From: Aliiruegeria haliotis | Lineage (GTDB): Bacteria > Pseudomonadota > Alphaproteobacteria > Rhodobacterales > Rhodobacteraceae | Assembly: GCF_003003255.1 (NCBI RefSeq) | Contig: NZ_PVTD01000008.1 | Span: 124,001 to 188,000, forward strand | Direction: 5' to 3' | DNA: 64,000 nt | Shown here: positions 38,708-50,106 of the stretch, piece by piece | How the letters are laid out: each line of letters begins with the position of its first letter | Numbering within the stretch: position 1 is the first letter of the stretch | Program-made: the position numbers and the translations under genes | The notes under the pieces: model-generated | Databases searched by the model: none | The model's input: the letters and a program-made list of their open reading frames with translations, nothing else | Told to the model about the DNA's origin: nothing

Positions 38708-39366
38708 CACGGCACCTCTGCACCGGACCAATCAAAAAACCGCCCGGTCTGCTCCGGTCCGAGCCCGTCGATCACCCGAAGGAGGTTTTGTGCCGCCACC
38801 TCGGGCGACACCATGGGATGGCCGGAATAGCCTTCCGTGAAGGGCGTGGCCACGGTTCCCGGATGCAGCGACACCACGGCCGCGTCGCGGTACTTGCGCG
38901 CAATCTCGATCGCAGCCGTGTGAACGATCTGGTTGGCTGCGGCCTTTGAAGCACGGTAGGAATACCATCCCCCAAGGTCGTTGTCGCCGATCGACCCGAC
39001 GCGGGCGGTCAGCACGGCCACGACCGAGTGCCCTTTGCGAGGCAGCAGGCGTGGGACATGCCGCAGCAGCAGGGCTGGACCGATGGCGTTGGCTGCCAGA
39101 ACCTGTGCCATATGATCCGCCGCCACCTGGTCGAGGGATTTCTCCGGAGCGGCATCTGGCGGCGCGAGAATGCCCGTCCCGATAAACACGAGATCGAAGG
39201 GGCCGCTGAGCGCGCCCAAAACAGCCTCAACCGAGGCCGCGTCTGTCACGTCCAGCCCATCATCGCGCCGCGACAGCCCGGTCGTCTCCACGCCGCGTGC
39301 GGACAATTCGCCCGCAACGGCCGCGCCGAGCCCGCCGGATGCCCCTATGACAAGCGCCCTTTTCAT
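38704..39366 (-). CDS. Short-chain dehydrogenase/reductase (SDR)
   Basis: A 220-residue Rossmann-fold SDR. The cofactor motif GASGGLGAAVA is at residues 8-18 and the catalytic YxxxK is visible as YSYRASKAA; LHPGTVATPF near residue 170 is typical of the csgA/C-factor-like subgroup. AAGGAGTGCGAG precedes the ATG. It shares a transcript with the photolyase-like gene. The substrate is unknown. Confidence 0.88.
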   Translation of the reverse strand: MKRALVIGASGGLGAAVAGELSARGVETTGLSRRDDGLDVTDAASVEAVLGALSGPFDLVFIGTGILAPPDAAPEKSLDQVAADHMAQVLAANAIGPALLLRHVPRLLPRKGHSVVAVLTARVGSIGDNDLGGWYSYRASKAAANQIVHTAAIEIARKYRDAAVVSLHPGTVATPFTEGYSGHPMVSPEVAAQNLLRVIDGLGPEQTGRFFDWSGAEVPW

Positions 39367-39520
39367 CTCGCACTCCTTCGTTTCAAGCTTGGACCTAGTG
39401 CCGTCTCGGGGGAAGAAAATGAAAATTCAGTGTCTCAAGGAGGATCGAGCCGGAAGAGTGCGTCGAACGGACATGTGACTCTCAACTGCCCGGAGATGGA
39501 AGCGCGGTTTGGCAAACCAA

Positions 39521-39667
39521 TCAACCGCGAGGCTTTTTCCGGTAGCTTCCGACGATACTTCCGATCATGACGGCTATGTAGAGCTCGCCGACGACGGCCT
39601 CCAGCCCCGCCATGGCTCGGGCGAGCGGATGCACGGGCAGGATGTCGCCGTAGCCAAGCGAGATCAG
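39521..39667 (-). pseudogene. Truncated potassium/ion channel, C-terminal part
   Basis: The minus strand encodes ISLGYGDILPVHPLARAMAG, the selectivity filter, followed by a second membrane helix (VVGELYIAVMIGSIVGSY) and a stop. This is the pore plus inner helix of a two-helix ion channel; the first helix and everything before the filter are missing. Homology ends abruptly near 39667, close to an IS relic, so the gene was probably cut by a rearrangement. Confidence 0.65.
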
Positions 39668-39739
39668 CGGACAGCACCGGGGAATTGGCCGAGGTGAAGG
39701 CGAATGGAACACCCGCAAACATCCCTCTCATCGAAATTG

Positions 39740-40094
39740 CGTTTCGACTGCCGGGGAGCGGATGGCCGGAAATGGCGAGTCCGGCGCAAGATTCACCTCG
39801 GGATCGACGAAGAAACGCTGGGGGTCAGGGCTGTCGAGGTCACCGGCAGCAGCGTGGGCCTCCCCTCATGGTTTGGAAGCAAACCACTGCTGGACAGGGG
39901 ATTCATTGCTTGAAATTCCTGGGACAACGCATCGCGGCGCGGGACAGTGACCGCCAGGTTGCCGAACTCCAGGTCGGTATTGCCGTGATCAACGGTTATC
40001 CCACCCTCGGCACATCTGTCACTGAGGCCAAGGGATAGGTGTGTTTGGGAAAATGGGAAGTCCGGCCGTCATCGGATTTGTGCAACAGAGCCCT
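39740..40094 (+). mobile_element. Degraded IS5-family element
   Basis: Two pieces of an IS5-type transposase in different frames. The first, about 39740-39846, reads DCRGADGRKWRVRRKIHLGI and continues EETLGVRAVEVTG. The second, about 39901-40038, reads KFLGQRIAARDSDRQVAELQ and ends with a stop. The middle with most catalytic residues is deleted. Bases around 40074-40094 (TTTGTGCAACAGAGCCC) match the usual right terminal repeat of this family; no left end is seen. Confidence 0.7.
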
Positions 40095-40181
40095 CTACTG
40101 GCAAAAGGGGTGAGCAAGCGGCAGGCAGCAAAAGAGTTAGGGATATCAGAGCGATCTGTATATCGGACAGTCGGTCAGTAG
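40095..40181 (+). pseudogene. C-terminal tail of a recombinase-like helix-turn-helix
   Basis: An open frame immediately after the IS end reads LLAKGVSKRQAAKELGISER, then SVYRTVGQ and a stop. It resembles the C-terminal helix-turn-helix of serine recombinases/resolvases. The rest of the gene is absent, consistent with an insertion at 40094/40095 that split it. Confidence 0.5.
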
Positions 40182-40342
40182 TACCCGACAAAAGTAATCG
40201 AAATGAAGACAATGTTATTAGCCTACTTCACCCATCATCCTCTTTAGGGATGGAAAACCTGGGTGACAAACGTGGGTGACATTCTGTCGCCGCGATTGGG
40301 AATATTGCTTAATATCATTGCCTTAAAGCACGCTTGAGCGTC
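40182..40342. other. AT-rich segment between relics and tRNA
   Basis: Composition is clearly more AT-rich than the surroundings. It contains a direct repeat TGGGTGACA at 40260-40268 and 40273-40281 with a 4-base spacer. No gene is seen; it faces the 3' end of the tRNA-Ser gene and may be the remains of a mobile island. Confidence 0.4.
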
Positions 40343-40432
40343 TGGCGGAGAGACAGGGATTCGAACCCTGGGTGGGCTTGCACCCACAACGGTTTTCGAG
40401 ACCGCCCCGTTCGACCACTCCGGCACCTCTCC
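40343..40432 (-). tRNA. tRNA-Ser (CGA)
   Basis: A 90-base tRNA on the minus strand with GGAGAGG / CCTCTCC-type acceptor ends, the T-loop GTTCGAATCC and an encoded 3' CCA. The anticodon loop is CTCGAAA, giving anticodon CGA, which reads serine UCG. The long variable arm expected of serine tRNA (GTGGGTGCAAGCCCAC) is present. Confidence 0.95.
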
Positions 40433-40583
40433 GCGCTCCCGTGGTCAGGGTGGGCGCGGTTTAGTTCGCTTGGAAGCCCAGTTCAAGAGGAATCTTGGCG
40501 CCTGGATGCTGGCGTATTTCTTAGGGCTTGGCATTGAGGGGCCGAGCGCGCTACCGAGGAGAAATCGTGCAACGGAGTAGGCC

Positions 40584-41444
40584 ATGATCCTGAAATCGAT
40601 CGCCCTCGTCGTCGGTCTGGCGGTTCTGTCCGGACCGGCCACGGCTCAGGTCACCGAGGCTCCCCAGCGCTCAACGCCTGAAGAAAGGGACCGCGTCCGG
40701 CCACTGTTCGAAGCGGCGGGTCTACCCGAGTTGCTCGACGTGATCCGGAAAGAGGGTCTCACTCATGCCGAGGACCTGAAGGAGGAGCTGTTTCCCGACC
40801 GCGGCGAGGCAACCTGGCCCGCTTTCGTGTCCGCGGCCTATGATGTGGACCGCATGGCCGCGATCCTGCTGGATAACCTGGCAGCGGAGTTCGAGCCATG
40901 GCACGTGGACCCGCTGATGGATTTCTTCACGTCCGATCTCGGCGAGCGGATCGTCAGGTTGGAGGTTTCGGCGCGAGTGGCCCTGCTTGAGCCATCCGTC
41001 GAGGACGCCGCGAAGGACATATTGTCTGCGATGCGATCGACTGGGGATGCAAGACTGGGCGTGCTGGAAGACTTTGTCGCGGCGAACGACCTGTTGGAAA
41101 TGAATGTCGCAAGCTCCCTGAACGCCAACTATGCCTTCTATTCCGGGCTTGCCGGTGCGGGTGTCATGGACCACTTCCCCGGCGAAGGCGAGATGGTGCA
41201 GGAAGTCTGGCGCCAGGAGCCGGAAATCCGTGCAGAGACGGAAGAATGGCTCTTTGCCTTCCTCGCAATGGCCTTCCAACCGCTGAGCGACGAGGAAATC
41301 AACACCTACTCGGAGTTGTCGCTCTCCGAAGCCGGGCGGCGGTTCAACAGAAAGCTCTTTTCAGCCTTCGACGAGCTCTTCCAGACGGTATCTTACGATC
41401 TCGGCCTGGCCGCGGGACGGTTCCTGGATGGGGAGGATCTCTGA
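40584..41444 (+). CDS. DUF2059 domain-containing exported protein
   Basis: A 286-residue protein with a signal peptide (ILKSIALVVGLAVLSGPATA, cleavage near Gln22) and a largely helical mature part. The pattern RPLFEAAGLPELLDVIRKEG and repeated DUF2059-like helices (AREVSARVALLEPSVEDA-type region) suggest the DUF2059 family, of unknown role. AACGGAGTAGGCC precedes the ATG. It stands alone between the tRNA and the ribosomal protein genes. Location should be periplasmic. Confidence 0.7.
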   Translation: MILKSIALVVGLAVLSGPATAQVTEAPQRSTPEERDRVRPLFEAAGLPELLDVIRKEGLTHAEDLKEELFPDRGEATWPAFVSAAYDVDRMAAILLDNLAAEFEPWHVDPLMDFFTSDLGERIVRLEVSARVALLEPSVEDAAKDILSAMRSTGDARLGVLEDFVAANDLLEMNVASSLNANYAFYSGLAGAGVMDHFPGEGEMVQEVWRQEPEIRAETEEWLFAFLAMAFQPLSDEEINTYSELSLSEAGRRFNRKLFSAFDELFQTVSYDLGLAAGRFLDGEDL

Positions 41445-41536
41445 ACGGGCGAGCCCAATGTGGCACCCTGGTCGGGCACGATCCGGTGTCAGGTCCGCCG
41501 TATGGAATGCGGCGCATATCCCGACCCATGTTTTCC

Positions 41537-41565
41537 TTGACTTTGCGAACGAATACGCTCATACG
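41537..41565 (+). promoter_or_regulatory. Possible promoter for rplU-rpmA
   Basis: TTGACT (41537-41542), 17 bases, then CATACG (41560-41565). The -35 element is good, the -10 is weak. It lies about 140 bases upstream of rplU in a region without another gene. Confidence 0.35.
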
Positions 41566-41707
41566 GCGCCTTCCTGTCCGGGCAACCGTGTCAGGGTCGA
41601 TATCAATACGCCCGTTCGAAGGGCGCGCTGTCCGAGGTGCCGGAATGCCGGTGCAAACACCCGATTGCGGGGGCCGAAGGAACGCGGAAGCCATGAAGGA
41701 ATGACCC

Positions 41708-42352
41708 ATGTTTGCGGTCCTCAAGACCGGCGGCAAGCAATATCGCGTCCAATCGGGCGATGTTCTGCGCGTCGAAAAGCTGGCAGCAACTGCCGGCGAA
41801 ACCATTCAATTTAATGAAGTTCTGATGGTTGGCTCCACCGTGGGTGCGCCGCTCGTCGATGGTGCGGCCGTGCAGGCCGAGGTTCTCGATCAGATCAAGG
41901 GCGTCAAGACCATCAACTTCGTCAAGCGCCGCCGGAAGCACAGCTCCAAGCGGACCAAGGGCCATCGCCAGCAACTGACCCTGCTGCGGGTCACCGACAT
42001 TCTCGAATCGGGCGCTGACAAGTCCGGCGTCAAGGCCGCCGTGGGCGCAGGTTCCGTTGTGACCGAAGCACCCGCTGCCAAGGCCCCCGCGGCGAAACCC
42101 GCGCCGAAGAAGGCTGCCAAGCCCGCACCGGCTGCTGAAGCGCCCGCCGCCGCCGCTGACGACCTCAAGAAGCTCTCGGGCGTTGGCCCGGCGCTGGAGA
42201 AGAAATTGCTCGCAGCCGGCATCACCTCGTTCGCGCAGATCGCTGCCTGGACCGAGGAAGATGTCGCCCGCTTCGACGAAGAGCTGTCCTTCAAGGGCCG
42301 CATCGAGCGCGAAGGCTGGGTCGAGCAGGCCAAAGAACTGGCCAACGGCTAA
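41708..42352 (+). CDS. rplU: 50S ribosomal protein L21 with C-terminal HhH extension
   Basis: Ribosomal protein L21, which binds 23S rRNA in the large subunit. Residues 1-about 100 are normal L21 ([18 protein letters not shown], and the basic [17 protein letters not shown]). Then comes an Ala/Pro/Lys-rich linker (about 115-145) and a helix-hairpin-helix domain ([18 protein letters not shown]) to residue 214. Ordinary L21 is about 103 residues. The extended form is seen in Rhodobacterales. GAAGGA precedes the ATG. rpmA follows after 18 bases. Confidence 0.96.
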   Translation: MFAVLKTGGKQYRVQSGDVLRVEKLAATAGETIQFNEVLMVGSTVGAPLVDGAAVQAEVLDQIKGVKTINFVKRRRKHSSKRTKGHRQQLTLLRVTDILESGADKSGVKAAVGAGSVVTEAPAAKAPAAKPAPKKAAKPAPAAEAPAAAADDLKKLSGVGPALEKKLLAAGITSFAQIAAWTEEDVARFDEELSFKGRIEREGWVEQAKELANG

Positions 42353-42370
42353 GCACAGGAGACAAGCGAT

Positions 42371-42640
42371 ATGGCACACAAAAAAGCAGGCGGTTCATCC
42401 CGTAACGGTCGCGACTCCGCAGGTCGCCGCCTCGGCGTCAAGAAATACGGCGGCGAATCCGTCATTCCCGGCAACATTATCGTTCGCCAGCGCGGCAACA
42501 AGTGGTGGCCGGGCGAAGGCGTAGGCCAGGGCAAGGATCACACGATCTTCGCAACAGCCGAAGGCGCCGTGACATTCCACAAGGGCCTGAAAGGGCGCAC
42601 CTTCATTTCGGTGCTTCCTGACGCGGAGGCCGCCGAGTAA
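42371..42640 (+). CDS. rpmA: 50S ribosomal protein L27
   Basis: An 89-residue L27, which reaches the peptidyl transferase centre with its N-terminus. The sequence [20 protein letters not shown] is typical and has no N-terminal extension to be cleaved. [20 protein letters not shown] is the conserved core. It forms the usual rplU-rpmA operon and is followed by a hairpin. Confidence 0.98.
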   Translation: MAHKKAGGSSRNGRDSAGRRLGVKKYGGESVIPGNIIVRQRGNKWWPGEGVGQGKDHTIFATAEGAVTFHKGLKGRTFISVLPDAEAAE

Positions 42641-42669
42641 GCCGAACCCAACCGGGTTAACACCTTTTC

Positions 42670-42701
42670 AAGGGGGATCGGCGAAACAGCCGGTCCCCCT
42701 T
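42670..42701 (+). terminator. Hairpin after rpmA
   Basis: Arms AAGGGGGATCGGC and GCCGGTCCCCCTT (13 bp, one G-T pair) with loop GAAACA, 30 bases after the rpmA stop. The T-run is missing, but the strong stem and position suggest it ends or protects the rplU-rpmA transcript. Confidence 0.6.
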
Positions 42702-42727
42702 GGCGATTCACTCAAAAGGGCACGAAC

Positions 42728-43129
42728 ATGACTGTCGCATTGCGCAACAGCCTTGAGAGCTTCGTCACGCCGCTCTGGCGCAGGCGTCGTTCCGTCGTGC
42801 GCCCGGTCTTCTGGGCGATGTTCTGGGCCACGCTCGCGCATGCCACGTGGATGGCCTTCAAAGTCGGGCAGATGCGCCTGCAACCCGATGCCATCGCCAC
42901 GGGTTTTCCGGGCTTCATGTTCCGTCTCGTGATTCGGCCGCTTGAATGGCTGATGCAGTCGCTGCACGGGCAAGAACCCTCGCTGCTTCTCTTGCAGGCG
43001 GGTCTTGTGGTGATCATCTGTGGTGGGACAGACCGAATGGTACGCAACTGCACCGGCGCCTGGGGAGGGGTCCGGGACAGCAGAAATCTCTTTTCGCTTC
43101 CCAGGAGGAGGGAAACGACATGCAACTGA
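42728..43129 (+). CDS. Hypothetical membrane protein, 133 residues
   Basis: Not recognised. Two hydrophobic stretches are visible (VFWAMFWATLAHATWMAF and SLLLLQAGLVVIICGG) after a basic N-terminus (WRRRRSVVRP), so a two-helix inner membrane protein is plausible. AAAGGG precedes the ATG. The C-terminal 30 residues overlap the strong ribosome binding site and first codons of the next gene and look poor, so the gene may be overpredicted or its end may be odd. Confidence 0.4.
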   Translation: MTVALRNSLESFVTPLWRRRRSVVRPVFWAMFWATLAHATWMAFKVGQMRLQPDAIATGFPGFMFRLVIRPLEWLMQSLHGQEPSLLLLQAGLVVIICGGTDRMVRNCTGAWGGVRDSRNLFSLPRRRETTCN

Positions 43130-43665
43130 ATTCCATTACCGGGCAGTCGGTTGTCCGGGCAGCACGTGTCACGCTACGCCCGCTTCAGAAGTCCGATATC
43201 GGTTTGCTGGAACTCTATGCAGGGGACGAACGCGTCGCCATGGGGACGCGCTCGATCCCGCACCCGCTGCCGCCCGGCGCGGTCGAAGCCTTCGTGACGC
43301 GTTCGCAGGCCGACGACCGTCGCGAAGACGTGTGGGCGATGGACGGGACTGCGGGCGGACTCGGTGAGCTGGTCGGCGTCATCTCGCTGGCCCGCATGGA
43401 GGACGCCCCCTCGAAGTCGGAGATCGGCTACTGGGTCGCGCCGCTTATGTGGAACACCGGGCTCGCTTCGGAGGCTGTTCGCGCGCTGCTCGACACCAAT
43501 CCACAGGATTGCGAGACGATCTTCGCAGAGGTGTTTCAGGACAACGCCATCTCGGCGCGCGTGCTGACCAACGCGGGGTTCGAGTACCTTGGCGATGCGG
43601 AAACCTATTCAGTTGCCCGTGGCGCGAACGTCCCAACCTGGACCTACCTTCGGCGGCTTCGCTGA
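43120..43665 (+). CDS. GNAT family N-acetyltransferase (RimJ/RimL-like)
   Basis: A 181-residue GNAT acetyltransferase that would use acetyl-CoA to acetylate an amine. The RimJ/RimL-like pattern is visible: VTLRPLQKSDIGLLELYAGD at the start, IGYWVAPLMWNTGLASEAVR as the acetyl-CoA binding region and ARVLTNAGFEYLGDAE at the end. AGGAGGAGGGAAACGAC gives the ATG at 43120 a near-ideal ribosome binding site. The substrate is unknown; the site between rpmA and obgE recurs in related genomes as I recall. Confidence 0.88.
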   Translation: MQLNSITGQSVVRAARVTLRPLQKSDIGLLELYAGDERVAMGTRSIPHPLPPGAVEAFVTRSQADDRREDVWAMDGTAGGLGELVGVISLARMEDAPSKSEIGYWVAPLMWNTGLASEAVRALLDTNPQDCETIFAEVFQDNAISARVLTNAGFEYLGDAETYSVARGANVPTWTYLRRLR

Positions 43666-43713
43666 TCCAGCGTCAACGGTACGCTCTTTTGCCTGCCGGG
43701 CGAACGCCGCCCC

Positions 43714-46190
<2,477 letters not shown>

Positions 46191-46248
46191 CCCGCCCCGA
46201 CTTCTTGGTAGAACGACCCGAACCCCTTTTCTCTGCCGAAAGCCCGTC

Positions 46249-47502
46249 ATGAAAGACATCGCAGACATTCCCGCCCTCATGGCCGATATCGGCGCCAAAG
46301 CCCGCGATGCCGCGGCCACGCTCGCCTTTGCCAGCGCTGAAAGCAAGCAGGCCGCTCTCGGAGCTGCCGCCGATGCCGTCTGGTCCCGTCGCGCCGAGAT
46401 CATCGCCGTCAACGAAAAGGACATGGCCTTCGGCCGCGACAAGGGATTGTCACCGGCCATGATGGATCGGCTGATGCTGGACGAGCCGCGTATTCAGGGC
46501 ATCGTCGACGGGTTGCGTGCCGTGGCTGGTCAGGCCGACCCCGTGGGCGAAACGATCACCGAATGGGACATGGCTTCAGGCCTCCATATCCGCCGCGTGA
46601 GAACCCCGCTTGGCGTCGTGGGCGTGATATACGAGAGCCGCCCCAATGTGACCGCGGATGCAGGCGCGCTCTGCCTGAAGGCCGGAAATGCCGTGATCCT
46701 GCGTGGCGGATCGGAGAGCTTTCATTCCTCCGGCGCGATCCACAGCTGCCTTGCCGAGGGGCTGAGAAGCGCTGGCCTGCCCGAGGACGCCATCCAGCGT
46801 GTCCCGACTCGTGATCGCGAAGCGGTACGGGAAATGCTCCACATGACGGACACCATCGATGTCATCGTGCCGCGCGGCGGCAAGGGCCTGGTGAGCCTCG
46901 TCCAGCGCGAGGCACGGGTGCCTGTCTTTGCCCACCTCGAAGGGATCTGCCACATCTATGTCGACAAGTCCGCCGACCCGGATAAGGCCCGCAAGGTGGT
47001 GCTGAACGCAAAGACCCGGCGGACCGGAATCTGCGGAGCCGCCGAGTGCCTGCTGGTCCACAAGGACGTCGCCAGGACGCTCGGACAGCAGATCGTCGAT
47101 GACCTGAAGGCGGCCGGGGTCGAGGTCCGGGCGCAGGGGCTTGACGGCTCTGCGGAGGCGACGGACGAGGATTTCGGCAAGGAATATCTCGACATGATCA
47201 TCGCTGCGAAAGTGGTCGAGGACATCGACGACGCCATCGACCATATCCGCACCTACGGCTCCAGCCACACCGAAGCGATCCTCGCCGAAGATGATGCCGC
47301 CGCCGAACGCTTCTTCCAGCGGATCGACAGCGCCATCCTGATGCGCAACGCCTCGACCCAGTTCGCCGATGGTGGAGAGTTCGGCATGGGGGCGGAGATC
47401 GGCATCGCCACCGGAAAGATGCATGCGCGCGGACCGGTCGGCGCGGCGCAGCTCACGAGCTTCAAGTATCTTGTCGACGGCGACGGGACGGTTCGCCCAT
47501 AG
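46249..47502 (+). CDS. proA: Glutamate-5-semialdehyde dehydrogenase
   Basis: Second enzyme of proline synthesis: reduces glutamyl phosphate with NADPH. The 417-residue product carries the catalytic cysteine in [15 protein letters not shown] and the family blocks [20 protein letters not shown] and [12 protein letters not shown]. The ATG at 46249 matches the family start [15 protein letters not shown]. It ends 11 bases before the stop of the convergent chpT. Confidence 0.97.
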   Translation: MKDIADIPALMADIGAKARDAAATLAFASAESKQAALGAAADAVWSRRAEIIAVNEKDMAFGRDKGLSPAMMDRLMLDEPRIQGIVDGLRAVAGQADPVGETITEWDMASGLHIRRVRTPLGVVGVIYESRPNVTADAGALCLKAGNAVILRGGSESFHSSGAIHSCLAEGLRSAGLPEDAIQRVPTRDREAVREMLHMTDTIDVIVPRGGKGLVSLVQREARVPVFAHLEGICHIYVDKSADPDKARKVVLNAKTRRTGICGAAECLLVHKDVARTLGQQIVDDLKAAGVEVRAQGLDGSAEATDEDFGKEYLDMIIAAKVVEDIDDAIDHIRTYGSSHTEAILAEDDAAAERFFQRIDSAILMRNASTQFADGGEFGMGAEIGIATGKMHARGPVGAAQLTSFKYLVDGDGTVRP

Positions 47503-47513
47503 TCCCGCCGGGC

Positions 47514-48122
47514 TCAGAAGGCCAGGGTGACGCGGTCGTCGGCCCGTGTCGCCTGAAGGCGCCGACCGCTCTGCTTCAGCACGACCGGCAGCATGGCGAA
47601 ATGCACAAGGGCGGGCGTGATGGCTTCGATACTGCCGCCCTGCAATGCCGCCCAGACCTCCGGATCGAGCTTCAGCTTCGGAGAGGTGCCCGCGACCTTC
47701 CAGCCCTCCTCATCGCGGGAAATCTCGATCTCCCCGCCGAAGGGCATTGCCGTCTCAAGGCACTGAAGCGCCAGGAAGGCGGCCTTCACATCGTCGCGGC
47801 GGCATTCAGCACCGACGGACCAGGTGATCTTGAGCCGACTGCCCTGATACATATCCTTCAGGACCGACTGGATCTCGGACCTGCCGACGCCCTGCCCCTG
47901 GCCACCATGCCCAAAGGCAATGCGGTAGAACCTGATTCGCGCATTCGCGTTGGCAACGGATTCGGAGATCAGCGACAGTTCCGGTCCGAGGTTGGCGCCC
48001 GACATCGACAGCAGTTCCACCCCGTTCCCGATGGCACCGATCGGCGAGATCAGGTCATGGCAGATGCGGGACCCGATCAAGGCCGAAAGGTCGACCGACG
48101 TTCGGGGAAGATCACTGGACAT
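47514..48122 (-). CDS. chpT: Histidine phosphotransferase ChpT
   Basis: A 202-residue phosphotransfer protein that relays phosphate from CckA to CtrA and CpdR in the alphaproteobacterial cell-cycle and motility pathway. The phosphorylatable histidine is in SRICHDLISPIGAIGNGVEL (about residue 22) within the DHp-like helices; the C-terminal half is a degenerate ATPase-like domain without ATP motifs, normal for ChpT. It lies divergently from a DUF3553 gene. Confidence 0.9.
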   Translation of the reverse strand: MSSDLPRTSVDLSALIGSRICHDLISPIGAIGNGVELLSMSGANLGPELSLISESVANANARIRFYRIAFGHGGQGQGVGRSEIQSVLKDMYQGSRLKITWSVGAECRRDDVKAAFLALQCLETAMPFGGEIEISRDEEGWKVAGTSPKLKLDPEVWAALQGGSIEAITPALVHFAMLPVVLKQSGRRLQATRADDRVTLAF

Positions 48123-48151
48123 GGGAGAAGATCCTTGCAGATTGGGGAAGC

Positions 48152-48331
48152 ATGACAGATCTCAACGCATTTCTCGAACCCGGGATGCTTGTGCGCCACC
48201 CCGACCAGCCCGACTGGGGCCTAGGGCAGGTGCAGTCGCGAATTGACCACCGCATCACCGTGAACTTCGAGCACGCGGGCAAAGTCGTCATCGATGGGCG
48301 CGTCATTGGCCTGCTTCCCGAGTACGATTAA
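48152..48331 (+). CDS. DUF3553 family small protein
   Basis: A 59-residue protein, MTDLNAFLEPGMLVRHPDQP followed by DWGLGQVQS and ending LLPEYD. The pattern (VRHPDxPDWGLGQVQS) is that of DUF3553, a small CarD/Tudor-like beta fold domain. GGGGAAGC directly precedes the ATG. It is divergent from chpT with 29 bases between start codons, an arrangement I recall from other Rhodobacterales. Function unknown. Confidence 0.88.
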   Translation: MTDLNAFLEPGMLVRHPDQPDWGLGQVQSRIDHRITVNFEHAGKVVIDGRVIGLLPEYD

Positions 48332-48487
48332 GCGTTTGAACATCATTCATTTGGCCATTGGCACGACCGAGTTGCAACCGTAACGTGAGCCTATGGCCCG
48401 TCAACCCGCTGTAAATGGGGAGTCTTGCCAAGTGGCAGGCGACCCCCTAAAGACCCGGGCCACACCGGGGGGCCGACCCGAGCAAGG

Positions 48488-49270
48488 ATGCCGATGACCG
48501 CTGAGGAAACCCATTTCAAGATCCGCCTGGCGAAGTCGGAACAGGATCTGCTCGCGGCACAGCGCCTGCGCTACGACGTGTTCGTGAGCGAACTCGGCGG
48601 AGACGGCGACCTGGTGGATCACGATGGCCGCTTCGAGCGCGACCAGTACGACGCGCATTACGACCACATGATCCTCGTGGACGAGCGCCGGGATGCTGCC
48701 GCGCTCGACCATGTTGTCGGAGTGTATCGGCTACTGCCGGGCACCCGTGCCGCCGAAGCCGGCGGCTTCTATTGCGCCAGCGAATACGACCTTTACGCCC
48801 TTGAGCAATCGGGGCAAAACCTACTGGAACTCGGCCGGTCCTGCGTACATGCGGACTATCGCGGCGGAACCGCTCTGGTGCATCTCTGGAAGGGGTTGGG
48901 CGACTATGTTCAGGACCACCGGATCGAGGTCCTTTTCGGCGTCGCCAGCTTTCATGGCACCGATGTGCAGGCGCTGGCCGAGCCGCTTTCCTTCCTGCAT
49001 CACAACCATCTTGCGCCCGAGCCGCTTCGTGTCCGCGCTCTGCCGGAACACTTCACGTCGATGGATCTGCTTGAGGTTGACGCGATCAACCGGCCGGCCG
49101 CTGTCCGGGCGATCCCGTCGCTGATCAAGGGATACCTGCGACTGGGTGGCTATGTTGGCGATGGCGCGTTCGTGGACCGTGCCTTCAACACGACGGACGT
49201 GTGCCTCGTCCTGGACACGGCGCGCGTCAGCGAAAAACAGCTCTGGTTCTATTCCGGCCGTCGCAAATGA
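48488..49270 (+). CDS. olsB: OlsB, L-ornithine N-acyltransferase
   Basis: Transfers a 3-hydroxyacyl group from acyl carrier protein to ornithine, giving lyso-ornithine lipid. The 260-residue product is GNAT-like; family blocks are AAQRLRYDVFVSELGGDGD, VGVYRLLPGTRAAEAGGFYC and LGRSCVHADYRGG. A second ATG at 48494, better spaced from GGATG, is equally possible. Its stop overlaps the olsA start (ATGA). Ornithine lipids replace phospholipids under phosphate limitation in many alphaproteobacteria. Confidence 0.9.
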   Translation: MPMTAEETHFKIRLAKSEQDLLAAQRLRYDVFVSELGGDGDLVDHDGRFERDQYDAHYDHMILVDERRDAAALDHVVGVYRLLPGTRAAEAGGFYCASEYDLYALEQSGQNLLELGRSCVHADYRGGTALVHLWKGLGDYVQDHRIEVLFGVASFHGTDVQALAEPLSFLHHNHLAPEPLRVRALPEHFTSMDLLEVDAINRPAAVRAIPSLIKGYLRLGGYVGDGAFVDRAFNTTDVCLVLDTARVSEKQLWFYSGRRK

Positions 49271-50106
49271 GCACGACCTGGCACTCGGACGACGATCCCC
49301 GATGTGAACCGCCGAAGGGCGGCGGCGCGTGGTTTCGCGTAATCCGGCGGGGGCTGCCCCTCGCGGTCGTCGTCTTCGGCTGCCTCGGGTTGCTCCTTGT
49401 TGTGCGACTGGTCGAACGCCCGATCTTCGGCCTGCGCAGACCGATCACGCCATGGATCACCCAGTTCGTCTGCATTTCGGCGCTGGCGCTTCTCGGCATC
49501 CGGCGCAGCACCGTCGGAAAGCCAATGTCCGGACACGGGGCCATCGTGTCCAACCATGTCAGCTGGCTGGACATATTTTCCCTGAATGCGCCCCAGCGGA
49601 TCTACTTCGTTTCGAAGGCCGAGGTCGCGGGCTGGCCGGGCATTGGCTGGCTTGCCCGCGCCACCGGCACTGTCTTCATCAATCGCGATCGGTCGGAAGC
49701 CCGTGCACAGGCGAAGGTTTTCGAGCGGCGAATCGCAGCCGGACACAGGCTCCTGTTCTTCCCCGAGGGGACGAGCACCGACGGGATGCGCGTGCTGCCC
49801 TTCAAGCCGACGTTGTTCCAGGCATTCTTCGGCAATGGTCTTGAACCCGGTGTACGGGTCCAGCCTGTCAGCCTCGTCTACCATGCGCCCGAAGGCGAAG
49901 ACCCGCGGTTCTACGGTTGGTGGGGCGACATGGAGTTCGGCGAACATCTGCTGAAGGTGCTCGCTGCGAAACGTCAGGGCCGCGTCGAGGTCATTTTCCA
50001 CGAAGCGGTCGATGTGGCTGCGAGCGGTGGGCGCAAGGCGTTGGCCAGCCAATGCGAGCAGGCGGTTCGGCGTGGTGTTGGAGCCCAGCGCGATCCGGTC
50101 ACTTGA
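49267..50106 (+). CDS. olsA: OlsA, lyso-ornithine lipid O-acyltransferase
   Basis: A 279-residue membrane-bound acyltransferase of the PlsC family that adds the second acyl chain to lyso-ornithine lipid. The catalytic NHVSWLD (HxxxxD) and FPEGTS motifs are present, after an N-terminal helix (LAVVVFGCLGLLLVVRLV). The ATG overlaps the olsB stop, and that pairing is the basis for calling OlsA rather than a general PlsC. Confidence 0.88.
   Translation: MSTTWHSDDDPRCEPPKGGGAWFRVIRRGLPLAVVVFGCLGLLLVVRLVERPIFGLRRPITPWITQFVCISALALLGIRRSTVGKPMSGHGAIVSNHVSWLDIFSLNAPQRIYFVSKAEVAGWPGIGWLARATGTVFINRDRSEARAQAKVFERRIAAGHRLLFFPEGTSTDGMRVLPFKPTLFQAFFGNGLEPGVRVQPVSLVYHAPEGEDPRFYGWWGDMEFGEHLLKVLAAKRQGRVEVIFHEAVDVAASGGRKALASQCEQAVRRGVGAQRDPVT

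Noticed and set aside
40244-40426. Minus-strand ORF starting MPEWSNGAVSKTV
   Set aside because: It is the translation of the tRNA-Ser gene, a well-known spurious call.
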